A DNA stretch of 60,000 nt, taken from the NCBI RefSeq assembly GCF_008831285.2, contig NC_045144.1:15241858-15301857 (forward strand). The letters run 5' to 3'. A model generated the notes under the pieces. That model did no database searches. It saw only the letters and a program-made list of their open reading frames with translations, and was not told the DNA's origin. The position numbers and the translations under genes were made by a program. The DNA is from Nymphaea colorata. Its lineage: Eukaryota; Streptophyta; Magnoliopsida; Nymphaeales; Nymphaeaceae. Positions 21,164-32,268 of this stretch are shown here, piece by piece; within the stretch, counting starts at the first letter, position 1; every line of letters begins with the position of its first letter.

Positions 21164-23122
21164 TCAAGTCGAGACAGCACGAATCTGCATCCCCACAAAC
21201 ACGAGACCATTCTTCCAATTACTGCTGAAACGTGCCTGCCTCAATTGCCAGCGAATCCTCTCCTCCTGTTTTATTAAGTCGGAGCTGCGGGTTTCAGATG
21301 CACTTGGCGTTTGCGGATCGTCTTTCCATGTGAGTATGTGGTATCTTTGTCGAGTACTGCTGTGTCAAACGTGCCCTGGATCTGCAGCCAGCAGGCCGGC
21401 AAAAGCTCTGGTTTCAAATCCTGGATATTTATTTAAAACCAAATATGCTTCAATTCTGAATCCAACTAGCTGATATTTATGTATTTCCAAATCTGAATCT
21501 GATAGTATGTCATTTAAAAATCCAAAAACAATTTAATTTTTGTTATTTGGATATTAATTTTTCTTTTTTCTATATCGAATGTTTTGGAAACGGTTCCATC
21601 AAAGAATCAATTTAAATCGAATATATTAAGATCGCTAATGCATACCGTTTTCATCGAGCGTCATTCCAATAAAAAATTCCATTTTCCGTTCAAAAGAGAC
21701 CCTGTACAGACAGAACTACTAACGATCCATTTAGCATGTTCGGGTCAACTACTCTTCACGTTTTTTGGATCCAATGGAGAAAAATATTGCCATGATAATT
21801 CATTCATTCGAAGAAGGATTCCCTTGTGGACCATAACATGTAATTAGACACTACTTTTATTTATAATATAAAATCCTGTTTTTTTTTTTTTGAAAAAATA
21901 TTATTTAAGGGACATAACCTTACCAATATGATCTTAAAGATAGTTTGATGCAAAATATAAAGTTAATCGTTTTTAGGCTTTAATAGTGCTTTTGTAATAA
22001 TCATAAATGAATGGCATTCATAGCATGCACATTTGATAAGAGAAAAATCCATATTCTTCATAAAAACAACATGATTGAAAACATGTTTAAATCAAATTAG
22101 TTTTTATAAATATATTAGGATGCTTTTATTTTGTTTAAAATCATCTTTTAGCAAAAATATTAAAGGGTCTGGTTTTTATCCTACATAAGTGCTAGGTTTA
22201 TGCCAATCTCTCTCTCTCTTTCTCTCTTTCTATATATATATATAGATGACGTGAAATTGATACTTAATTAAGGCTTATAAGTAGATGAAGGAAATGTGCA
22301 ACTCTGGTATTTTCGAAGGGCATATGATGAGAATATAATTAGTCGATAGAGGGAAATAAATTGAATGGCTTTCGATTCAATTCCTTCAGAAAATTACGCT
22401 AATCAAATCATTAATGGAAACATTTTTCTTGGGTCATTGGAATATTTTTTCAAAAAACTAAAAACATAAAAAACTTCAAAATTCAGGGTACCTAGTTAAT
22501 AACAGTTTATGACATTGTTATGTTGTATTTGATGAGTTACATGACTAACAACTAAAATGTAGTCACTATAACCCAATTAAATAATTTCTAACGTGGAAAA
22601 CAGCGACAACTTATTCTTACTTGAAGCAAACGAGTGAATTCACCCTACATGTGTCATGCTATCGTTTTCCCACTGACTCAACCCATTTCAATTGAGAATT
22701 GACAGTCACGGCACTAGCATCAATATTTATCCACTAATTTCATTAGAAAAATGCAAACTCTGATCATTAACTGGAAGATAGACCTCTGAAACAGGCACAT
22801 CACCCTTTCCCGTGCCTCTAAGATTTAGTGTTGCTTCAGGATCAGAGTGCGAGTGTTGTATATTCATTGTTTGCAATTCAAAAGAATAGCACCCATAGGA
22901 ACAAAACTGACGACTGGATTTTCACAGGCTATCAGTCCGATCAGCTACACTCCTTGAAACATTAATTGAAAGTGATTAGTGGGTAAAACTATGACACCTT
23001 AGCGCAAAAGATGCACAAGAGATATACCATGAATTCGGCATGGAAGGCACCCTCTAGTATTCTGCCTGGTCTGCCATTGCAATGTTGACAGACTTGGGAG
23101 CTAGGACGAATGATCGGAACAT
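21164..23122 (-). pseudogene. decayed PP2/Nictaba-like pseudogene, paralogue of PP2-f
   Basis: Minus strand. Exon 1 (23028-23122) has the same 95-nt length as PP2-f and reads 'MFRSFVLAPKSV', but the conserved Trp of 'EYW' is a TAG stop. Exon 2 relics lie at 21164-21415 and align with PP2-f except for two deletions of about 47 and 75 bp by eye, both with short direct repeats at their ends. The C-terminal wording, ending Thr-stop, is still visible. Intron DNA (21890-22780) is shared in part with 53790-54300. The combination of nonsense and deletions makes it non-functional. Confidence 0.85.
22223..22244. repeat. CT-rich and short TA repeat
   Basis: TCTC run at 22207-22230 followed by TATATATATATA; lies in the pseudogene intron. 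Confidence 0.7.
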
Positions 23123-23299
23123 GGCTGGCAGCCAAAGGGCAGGCAGAAATTAAGGCGAGAAAAGCCAAAGAAGCTGAAGTATTGATCAGTAAATGTTGAA
23201 CAAAAAAGAGAAGGAAAGAAAGCAAGTAGGAAAAGAGGAACACACACAATACTAAACAAGTAAAAGGAAGAAGAAGAGAAAACAGGGAAAGAGACAGTG

Positions 23300-23760
23300 A
23301 CTTAGGGAGTTATGTGGTCCGGTGCAATTGTGCACCTACGTCCACAAGAAGGGTAAGTCCCCATCGCTCAAAAAATTGAGGATAGTGCTTAGCCTGATTT
23401 TCTTTAAAAAGAGGTTTCTCAATCTTTACATCGATCACTGCTCCTTGGTTTTAGTGGCTGATTACAACAATTCTGGTTTTTATTGTTTGTTGCCTTATCA
23501 TGATGAATATAACAGCTTTATGCGTGTCAATATTTGTTGCCTTATTAGCTCGATGCATAGTACATGTAACAGCTCCATTGATGAAAGACGTCTCAGCAGT
23601 CTCCTCCCTGATATTAGCTGAGGTAGCACCAATCACCTTCTTGATATTAGCTGAGATAACGCCTGGAGGTTTCTGGGCCTTATCGCTAACAAATACGTGG
23701 TTCAGCCAATGAGGCCTATGTCCACGGTGAGAGGCAGCTCAGTGCCTTAGGCCTTTTTAT
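23300..23760 (+). other. unassigned open frames upstream of Copia-2
   Basis: Plus-strand frames 23322-23621 and 23500-23712 occupy this stretch. The second reads 'MMNITALCVSIFVALLARCI' and could form one hydrophobic helix. A near-repeat of about 42 bp lies at 23609-23620 and 23640-23660 ('TGATATTAGCTGAG' twice). I recognise no family, and it may be an exon fragment or noncoding. Confidence 0.2.
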
Positions 23761-23904
23761 CATTACCATGGTGTCAAGAGATACAGGATTATGTAATATC
23801 CATAGAAGAAACTACAAGGCAAGACACTGATGAGATAATGGAAGGTCCTGCGATAATGGAAGTCGTTAAAAAATTTCAAGTGTACATCTTCGACAAATGT
23901 AGCC

Positions 23905-24229
23905 TGAAAGAATGAGGATTGAGAAAGAGAGTAACGATTCAAGAAGATGAGTGAACCTCTTACGTGATGATTAGAAAGAGTGTTCCTTAACTTATATAAT
24001 GTGGTTTACAAGACGTTACAACAGCTGGATAAAATTACAAAGTATAGTAACAACACAATATGGTAACAACATAATGAAGGCAATGTTCAAGGAGTCACAA
24101 TTGGATTTTTAAACTTTGAAAATCCTTTCCTTAGTTGTGCCGATCCTCCACACAGCAATCTCTTCTCGACATGTTCAGCTGATTCAATCACCTGCTGATC
24201 TCTCCTTGACATCTAGAGAATCTTTCACA
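23905..24229 (-). repeat. Copia-2 3' LTR
   Basis: 325 bp. Minus-strand start TGTGAAAGATTCTC, end TTCTTTCA. It is homologous to the plus-strand LTR at 26927-27252. The polypurine-like 'CCTAGGGATTA' precedes it in element orientation (24230-24240). Confidence 0.85.
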
Positions 24230-25611
24230 TAATCCCTAGGCTGAGCGTGGTAAGAACAATGCTCAGCTTGTCTCTGAATTCTTTTAACTTAACGGATCCA
24301 AGAGGTTTTGTCAGTCCATCTGCTATTTGCTTGGATGATCTAATAAATTTAATTAAAATATTTCCTTTTGACACATGGTCTCGCACAAAGTGGAAATCAA
24401 CTTGGATGTGCTTTGTGCAAGCATGAAAGACAGGTTTGCTGCTAAGTATAATGCCCCTATATTGTCACACCACAAGGTTGGGGTTCCAATGCATGAGATT
24501 CCCAATTCTGTCAACAGAGATTTTAGCCACAAAAGTTCAGTAGTGGCACATGCGAGAGATTTATATTCAGCTTCTATACTCGACCGGGCCACAGTTCGTT
24601 GCTTTTTAGATGCCCATGATATAACATCATCACCCAATAATGTCACACATCCACCTGTTGATTTTCTGTCTTCAATACTTTCAGCCCAATCCATGTCCGC
24701 AAACGTGCTCAAGTGAAGATGTTCTGATCTTTGAATACATAATCCAAACTGACTCGTGCCTTTTAAATATCTGAGAATTCGCATTATAAGGCTCCAATGG
24801 CAGTCTAACGGTTGATGGATGTATTGACATGCTCGATTTACTGCAAACGCTACATCCAGACACATGAGAGTGATATATTGTAATGCTCCCACCATGCTCC
24901 GATAGAGGGTAGGATCCGAGAATGGAGAGGTAGATCCCAAAACATGGCAAGCAAGCATTGGAGTTTGTATGAGCTTGACATTGGTCATTTAAGCTTTTTG
25001 TAAAAATGTTTTGGAGATATGATTGTTGCCGAAGGACCAAATAGTTAAGTTGCCGAGTCACCTCTATGCCGAGAAAGTATGATAAATCTCCCAAGTCTTT
25101 GACTGAAAAGGATGCCCGAAGTTTGGCGAGAGTTTGATTTATGAGCTTAATGGATGATATGGTGATAATAACATCATCAACATAAACTAAGATGTATATC
25201 TTTTCACATCATTTGAGAAAAATAAAAAGAAATGCATCTGATTGAGATGCCTAAAATCCAAGGGCACTGAGAAACGTGCTAAGACGTTGATACCATGAGC
25301 GAGGGGCCTGCTTTAGCGCATAAAATGCCTTATTTAGTTTACATACATGAGATAGAAAATTTGGATCCTCAAACCCTTTCTGTTGAGTGATATAAACATC
25401 TTTTTTGAAAAATGCATTATCAAAGTTGAGTTGGCGAAGAGGCCACGCGTGTTGCACAGCGATGGTGAGAATTACTCGGATGGTAGTAGGCTTAATAGTG
25501 AGACTGAAAGTCTCCAAATAATCCAACCTAGCTTCTAGTAAGAATCCTCATGCAACCAGGCGCGCCTTGTACCTAGAAATGGAACCATTAGCATTTCATT
25601 TAATTTTGTAT
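23905..25611 (-). mobile_element. Copia-2, 3' half (RT, RNase H, LTR)
   Basis: The minus-strand half-element starts inside reverse transcriptase ('YKIK', stop, 'NANGSISRYKARLVA') at 25611. It continues through 'LNKAFYALKQAPRSWYQRL' (25251-25526), YVDD near 25170, 'YFLGIEV' near 25070 and RNase H ('EDRKSTGGCVTLLGDDVISW', 24353-24700) to the 3' LTR. Several stops break the frame. Its missing N-terminal portion lies in opposite orientation at 26927-29838, and the two pieces meet exactly in the conserved RT motif. Confidence 0.9.
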
Positions 25612-26868
25612 AAGGTTGCTTCAAGAAGCTGCATGATGAGAAAAAGAACAATAAATATTGACCCTGGAAATTGGATTAGCAATCATGTTCTGCCATGTGG
25701 ATTGTTTGTACCCGTCATGTGCATTAGAAAGCGGAAGGCAGTGTGAACCAGCAATAATTTGAAATTGGCTTTAGTTTGCAAAAAAAGGCGGCCCGCCCAT
25801 TGGTACGAGGTCCGATCGTTCATGCCACCTTCAGGGTAATCAGACGAAGGTCTAAGATTTCTTAACCATACAACTAATTACCTGAAGGATCCTCCTATAT
25901 AATTGTGCAAGAATTAGATTTGGATTTTTCAAGTTCATTTTAAACTCCACTGGTAATTTGGAATTCGATAGAAAACTTGAATAGGTTTGAAAAATTGATT
26001 TTGATCATAAGTTCTTTTGAATTCTGGTAAATTTTGAGGACTAGGTTTTGGAAATGCATTTGCGATTGAAAATTGGGTTTTGATTGAAATTATGAATTTT
26101 GAATGTTTAGGCCGGAAATTTATTTAGCTTTGAAATGAGAGGTGAATTGCCAATTTTGGTAGTCTATTTTGAAAGACTTTGAAATTTCAAGAAATTGGAG
26201 ATGAAATCTTCTTTTTAAGAAAACCCCTTTGAGATAGGATTGAGTGTGACGTTTTGACACAAGCAAATGACTGTGTTTTTGTTGCAATATGACTTGGTCA
26301 CAATAGCAACTATACGTTGGATCACTTAAATCTTAGTGGCTAGTGTTTTTGTGTGCTTGTTAACCTTAGAACTTATTTAGACTTTTGATCAAGTGAGTGA
26401 ATGTATGTTTGGCAAAGCCAAACTATATGCTTCATTCATACTTCACTCTTTCACCTGTCCATGCGCAATTCATTCAATTTTTCATTCATGAAGACACTTT
26501 GAAATCAAAATGCATCCTAGAGCATGGTCCTTGACCTTGCTTTTTTACAAATCAAAGTTTTGAAGTTTTTGAAATTTGTAGAGTTTAAAACTCCTTGAGA
26601 TCAACTTTATTAAGTTGACATTTTAATCTTAAAAGTCAAGTTGATTTAGTTGATTTGACAAACCTTTGTCTGTCTATAAAAAGTTGATTTCAACTTTTAT
26701 GCTGAACTATGGATAGATTTTTGTTGAAATCCACTTGGTTTTTTGAGCTTTAACCTGGCTTAAAGCTGCATTTTGATGGCTCTAAAGCATTTTTGGCACT
26801 TAATTTCTGCTCCTAAGTGATTTACTATTAGTTTTGGATATCTCTGAAGCAAGGCAGCTCAAGCAGCA
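25612..26868 (-). repeat. repeat A, right copy (inverted)
   Basis: Reverse-complement copy of 4318-5597. It lies between the two half-elements of Copia-2. The homology ends exactly at 25612 ('AAGGTT' on the plus strand), where reverse transcriptase begins. Confidence 0.85.
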
Positions 26869-26926
26869 CAAGAAAAATCTATGTCATCCTCATGCTTTCC
26901 TTAGAGATCAAGATCTGGTTGTTGGC

Positions 26927-27252
26927 TGTGAAAGATACTCTGGATGCCAAGGAGAGACCACCAGGTGATTGAATCAGCTGAACTTGGCAAGAAGAGATTG
27001 CCAGGTGGAGGATCGGCACAACTAAGGGAAAGGATTTTTAAATTTTAAAAATCCTATCATAACACCTTCAACATTGCCTTCATTATGTTGTTACCATATT
27101 GTGTTGTTACTATACTTTGTAATTTTACCCAGCCATTGTAATGTCTTGTAAACCACATTATATAAGCTAAGGAATGCTCTTGCTAATGATCACGCAAGAG
27201 GTTCACTCATCTTCTTGAGTCATTACTCTCTTTCTCAATTTTCGTCCTTTCA
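26927..27252 (+). repeat. Copia-2 5' LTR
   Basis: 326 bp, TGTGAAAGATACTC...TCCTTTCA. It is followed at once by TGATATCAAAGCC, an imperfect match to the initiator-Met primer site. Confidence 0.85.
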
Positions 27253-27989
27253 TGATATCAAAGCCATTGGCTATTAACCATATGGTGTCATCTTCATCAA
27301 CATAGTGGAACGCAATTGCAACTCGTGTCTCTGTGAAGCTAAAGAGAGATAATTATTTGTTGTGGAGGAGTCAACTTGAAACCATGGTGATATCGCAAGA
27401 CCTGCTGAAGTTTTCGATGGATCAGGTGAAGCTCTGTCAGAAACTATTCTAAGAGATGACAAAGATGAACTCAATCATGAGTTCGCTATATGGAGAAAAT
27501 CAGATCATTTGGTTTTAAGCTGGATTAAAGATACCGTTTCTAAAGCTGTTCTCGGTCAAATAATCATGACTCACTCAGCACGAGAAGCGTAGTCTACGTT
27601 GGAAAAATCCTATGGGTCTCTGTCTCCACTGCGAGTCATGTTATTAAAAAAGGATCTGATGTTTATTGAAAAGGTAAATCAGATATGGTTTATTACTTGC
27701 AGAAAATTAAACTTTTAGTTGATTCTCTTGATGCTGCTGGCTATCACATGCCAAATAAAGTCCAAATAAAGATTTAGATCAAATTGTGCTCAATGGACTT
27801 CCATTGAATATGAGAGTCTGGTCACCACTTTAGTCACATCCGTAGCAAAGATGCCTAGTTTTGCCGAGCTCTATGATCTTCTATTAAACCAAGAAACGCG
27901 TCTTCAACTTATGAAACATGATGTTACTGAATCGCCTATGAAAAAACAAATTACTATAACAGCCTTCAATACCATCTGAGGTTGCAGGC

Positions 27990-28667
27990 ATGGGCGCGGT
28001 CGAGGAGTTTATGAAGGAAGAGGTGGTCGTGGTAGAAATCAGCATCAATTCAACCATCAAACATATGGATTTCAGCCGAACCATCAACAAACATCATGAA
28101 ATTAGTCATCTAAGAAATCCATTGTGTCAATATTGTGGTCGTAAGGGCCACGCAGCCAAGACATGCTGGGATATTAATCCCCATGTTTTTTCAGCCATGA
28201 CATTGCAAGAATCTGGTGATGAATATTGGTATCAAGATACAGGGGCAACCAATAATATTGACGCTAGTGACCAACATTTGGAAAACAAGCAAACTTACTC
28301 GGGCTCCGAATTGGTAATGGTTGGAAATGGTAAGTTCGTACCTATTTCTCACGTGGAGGACTTACCGGTTAATATTCAAGGGACTTTTTTTATTTTAAAA
28401 AATAGTTTACATGTTCCCAAGATTGCACATAATCTGATTTCTGTGGGTCGGTTTACATCTAACAATAATTACAATTTTGAACTTACTCCATCTGAATTTG
28501 TGATCAAGGACCACAAGACAGGCTCAGTGTTTGTTCAAGGACCGAAAACTAGTGACGGCCTTTACCCGGTTCAAGTAAAAACTAGAATTGATGGTGACAT
28601 CAAGAAGGTGTGTGTGGCTCAACAAATAAAAAAGGTTCCAGGGTTGCATGAAGAATGGCATCGGTGA
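27990..28667 (+). pseudogene. Copia-2 gag C-terminus, protease and GAG-pre-integrase frame
   Basis: The longest open piece of Copia-2 (225 codons). In order it carries a basic region, a CCHC knuckle, the aspartic protease (D-T-G intact, 'ISVGRF' downstream) and the start of GAG-pre-integrase ('GLHEEWHR', then a stop in place of the usual W-H-x-R-L-G-H continuation). It is a fragment of a gag-pol polyprotein. Confidence 0.85.
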
Positions 28668-30007
28668 CTCGGGCATGCTAATAGGAACATAGTGTCTTTG
28701 CTTAATTTTCTCAATCATATTTCAATAAATAGCCCTATTCCGGGAAAGGTATGTGAACACTGTCTAATTGGAAAGGCACATAAATTGCCTTTTTTCTGTC
28801 TTCTTTTCATGGTGCTAAAACTCTAGATATCCTTCACATGGATGTTTGGAGACCAGCCCCTATGGAGTCAAAAGATGGTTTTAAGTAACTTTTATTGATT
28901 ATTGATAATTATTCCCAATTTACTTGGCTGTTTCCATTGAAAAGTAAAGGAGAAGTGTATCAATGTTTTGTCAATTTCAAAATTATTATGGAAAAATAGT
29001 TGGGAACCACCATCAAATCTATTTAATCGGACAATCGAGGGAAATTTTGCAATAAAAATTTTGAGAATGAATTGAAATGTCAAGGAATTATGCACCGTTT
29101 TTCATGCCTATATACACCCAAACAAAACAGGATTGTAGAAAGAAAGAATCGACATGTAGTCAAAACTGGGTTAAGTATGCTTCATGATGCTCAACCTCAC
29201 CATCGATTTTGGGTTGAGACTTTTCGAATGGCTGTCTATTTAATTAATGGCTGCCTACTTTCAAACTGGATCGGAAATCGCCTTTCCAAATGATGTTCAA
29301 TCATGTTCCTGACTATGGATTTCTTCGGGTTTTTCGATCCAAGTGCTATATCCATTATTGACATTGAGCAATGATTATGTGTCTAGATCCCAAATCAAGG
29401 CAAATGTTAATTTCTCGTCACGTAAATTTTTATGAGAATTCTAGAGGCTCCAGCAACTGTCATGACATCTCCTTCCAAGAGGCTGATTTACAACAATAGG
29501 TACATCAATTTCATTTCCCTACTATTAATGCATGTAATACAACATATCCAACTCTTGTAGGACTAGATACAGTGAAAGACTCAAAACCACAGACCACCAT
29601 TTTTCCACCAGTCAATAATATAGAGTGGCAATCAAGTGTTGTGCAGCCGGAGGCCATCTAGACTCAGCCAGAAAATGATCCAGCATCACAACTTGCTCCA
29701 CTCAACCCACATAATACTGCTGATCCAGATCTTCATGTACCAACCACAAGTGAACCACATGTGTTGCATAAGAATCAAACTTGGATTGTAGTGCCACGAC
29801 AGCCAGAGAATAATATCATTGATACTAAACGGATATACAGGAATGGCAACGAAGTCCTACGTTGGATTAATTTCCTCAGATCCACCCTTTCTTGGTGTCT
29901 TCATCATTTTGTGGTCTTTGGAACCGCTGCCCTTGTAGTCTGTCATTAGAACCTCGTGGTAGCTTCCATATGGACTTGTATATGGTTATATACACTTAAA
30001 CGAACCA

Positions 30008-30009
<2 letters not shown>

Positions 30010-30085
<76 letters not shown>

Positions 30086-30122
30086 GTGTGTGTGTGTGTG
30101 TGTGGGAGAGAGAGAGAGAGAG
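30010..30122. repeat. (TA)n(TG)n(GA)n microsatellite
   Basis: Much longer than the corresponding tract at 5773-5784 in the left copy of block D, showing expansion after the duplication. Confidence 0.95.
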
Positions 30123-31197
30123 ACTGATGGCTTCAGCACTCATTAATTCTGTAGTGCATTGAGTTTCTTCAGGATAACAGTGCATTTGGATCATCCAAAA
30201 AGTTTGCAAGAGAATCGTTCACCAACAAGGCATTCAATCTGTTCATATTTTCCCAGCAGCTTATTTACTCAATGCAAAAATCCCACATCTTTTCTTACTT
30301 TTCCCGGCTATGAATTACCCCGTAAACAAACTTTCCATTTAGTACTCCGAGAAAAATTCAATAAATGATGTTTGTGACAATTGTTAACTCATTACCAAAT
30401 TAAGGTTTGCGAGTTTCTTGATTTTAAGCTTTAGATCATGTTATCATTTCAATTATATCGTCGATTAAACATTTCTTAGTTAATGAATGGTCCTATTTTC
30501 GGCATCAGGCACTGCTCTCTGACTGATGTTTACCCATTACATGATTATGGTAATACCTAAAGTCAATGGAGGGTGTCATGCGTGCATGGCCAGCAAATTG
30601 GTTTTTTAATTGAACTGTTTCGACAAATGCTTCACAAAATTGCCGAAATCAAATCAAATTAAAATTTTCTTCAGTCAACGTTGGAACTTTTTTCAAATGA
30701 AAAAATATAAAAACAAGAAAAACTTAAAATTCAAAGACCAAGCTGATACATAACAGTTAACTATGATTGTAGAAGATGATGAGTTGCCATCGACATGATT
30801 GAATCAAATATATTTGGAAAGAGATTAGTTAAGAACCAGTAATTATTTTAATTAATAATATCTGATCAGGAACCCAGAAAACATGGAATTGATAAAAAGG
30901 AACTTCATTCAAGCCAAATAATGAGTCAATTCATCCCATGCATGTATCATTTTTCCCGGACAATCGACTCAATCAATTTCAGTATTATAACAACATGCAT
31001 CAGCATCAAATATACATCATTTCCCCACCAAGTTAATCAAAACTAATGTGGGCCATCCAAAATCCAGAGCCATTGGAAGGGATCAGCGCGTACGTATGTA
31101 GACTATATATAACACTGCAAATGAAATTTGAAAAGGTCCAGCCAAAAGTGAAGGATGATAATTAAAAGAATATTTAAGAGAGAGAAGCTGAGCATAC

Positions 31198-31279
31198 AAG
31201 ACAGTACCGTCGAGTATTTGGGGTCGTCAACATGGGAAATCCAAACAGACTTGGGAGATGGGACGGAGGATTCGAACAT
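31198..31279 (-). pseudogene. orphan PP2-like exon 1 (block D copy)
   Basis: Minus strand from ATG at 31279: 'MFESSVPSPKSVWISHVDDP' then 'KYSTVLSC', followed by a GTATGC donor-like site. The open frame matches PP2 exon 1 and lacks the stop found in the left copy. Trp of the 'YW' pair is Ser. No second exon is present downstream on the minus strand, where the flanking DNA is block D. It could only be expressed by splicing to something distant, so it is treated as a gene fragment. Confidence 0.65.
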
Positions 31280-31449
31280 CGCTGGCAGCTGAAGGGCAAG
31301 TACCATTGGCTACGGTCTTTACTGTTGCTAATACGAATATTTGCCTGATAAGAACATTTAGTACATTGGCCGGCCTAATGAGAAGATTTTGTACCTTGGC
31401 CGGCCTTCATTAACTGGTGGCCGAAGTTATTTTCTAAATTCAAATGCAA

Positions 31450-31642
<193 letters not shown>

Positions 31643-31944
31643 GGCTTTTCAAATTCTAATAAAATCTACCATGAAGTGGCAATTATTCCTCATCTGATGA
31701 TTGGCATTGTTTTGGGTGAGGGATCGATCAATGGTGACAAACTAGGCCGATGGCCTAGGTCAACTTCTCTTTCTCACAACAATGTGGGCTCATTTGATGT
31801 AGTATTAGTGAGTCGGTAGTATAACTTTGGGGATGTAGCTAATATGTGTGCCACAAGGTATGGGCCTAATAGATGGATTACTTAGTAGCTAATTTCAATT
31901 AATTAAACAGGTCGCATTGACAGGCAAGAAAGGTTGGGAGCTGT

Positions 31945-32115
31945 ACTTGGCGAAACCAGTTAGAATGTGAACAAAGAACATGTCTCTGGAACTGCCACTG
32001 TTTTTCTTCCACAAACAGTCAAGTACTATTGGAAAAAACAATGCATCTAATAAATTAGCGCTAGCTTCACTCTTAAATGCGTTAGTTTCTAATTAGCTAT
32101 GCAGAAACTCATTGT
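31945..32115 (+). promoter_or_regulatory. PP2-family upstream module (copy for PP2-c)
   Basis: Contains 'GGCGAAACCAGTTAGAATGTG', 'GTCAAGTACTATTGG' and 'AATAAATTAGCGCTAGC', the words shared by the other upstream copies. It lies 150-320 bp upstream of the PP2-c start. Confidence 0.7.
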
Positions 32116-32160
32116 AGCCATGCAGTGGTCGATCGACAGTCTGAAAGCATCAGAAGCAGG

Positions 32161-32170
32161 TCTATTTAAG
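32161..32170 (+). promoter_or_regulatory. TATA box of PP2-c
   Basis: TCTATTTAAG about 100 bp before the ATG at 32269, which would give a 5' UTR of roughly 70 nt. The matching segment is deleted in PP2-b and altered to TCTATTTCAAGG in PP2-d. Confidence 0.6.
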
Positions 32171-32268
32171 GGCCATCAGACTCGGCCGCGGATATCACCA
32201 ATCTTCAGCCAGTCCGGCCTTTTTGAGCTTCATCTCCTTTCTTTCTGCTTGCCCTTTACCTGCCAGCC

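Larger units (their letters stand above)
26927..29838 (+). mobile_element. Copia-2, 5' half (LTR, gag, protease, integrase, start of RT)
   Basis: Plus-strand half-element. It comprises the LTR 26927-27252, the primer site TGATATCAAAGCC, gag ('NYLLWRSQLETMVISQDLLK', stop just upstream), the zinc knuckle CQYCGRKGHAAKTC at about 28128-28170 and protease with D-T-G ('YQDTGATNNIDAS') near 28232. GAG-pre-integrase follows near 28650 and integrase pieces at 28670-29330 ('SCLYTPKQNRIVERKNRHVV'). It ends at 'IIDTKRIY' in RT at 29838. Frameshifts and stops are frequent. It joins in frame with the minus-strand half at 25611. Confidence 0.9.
29839..31362 (+). repeat. block D, right copy
   Basis: Matches 5606-7074. 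It begins at 'AGGAATGGCAACGAAGTCC', corresponding to 'GAGAATCGGCCTCAAAGTCC' in the left copy, exactly where Copia-2 sequence stops. Contains the PP2-like exon 1 relic at 31198-31279. Confidence 0.85.

Noticed and set aside
23905-27252. Two independent solo or truncated copia copies instead of an inversion
   Set aside because: The halves join exactly in frame and the same reversal restores the repeat A-block D junction, which two unrelated truncations would not explain.
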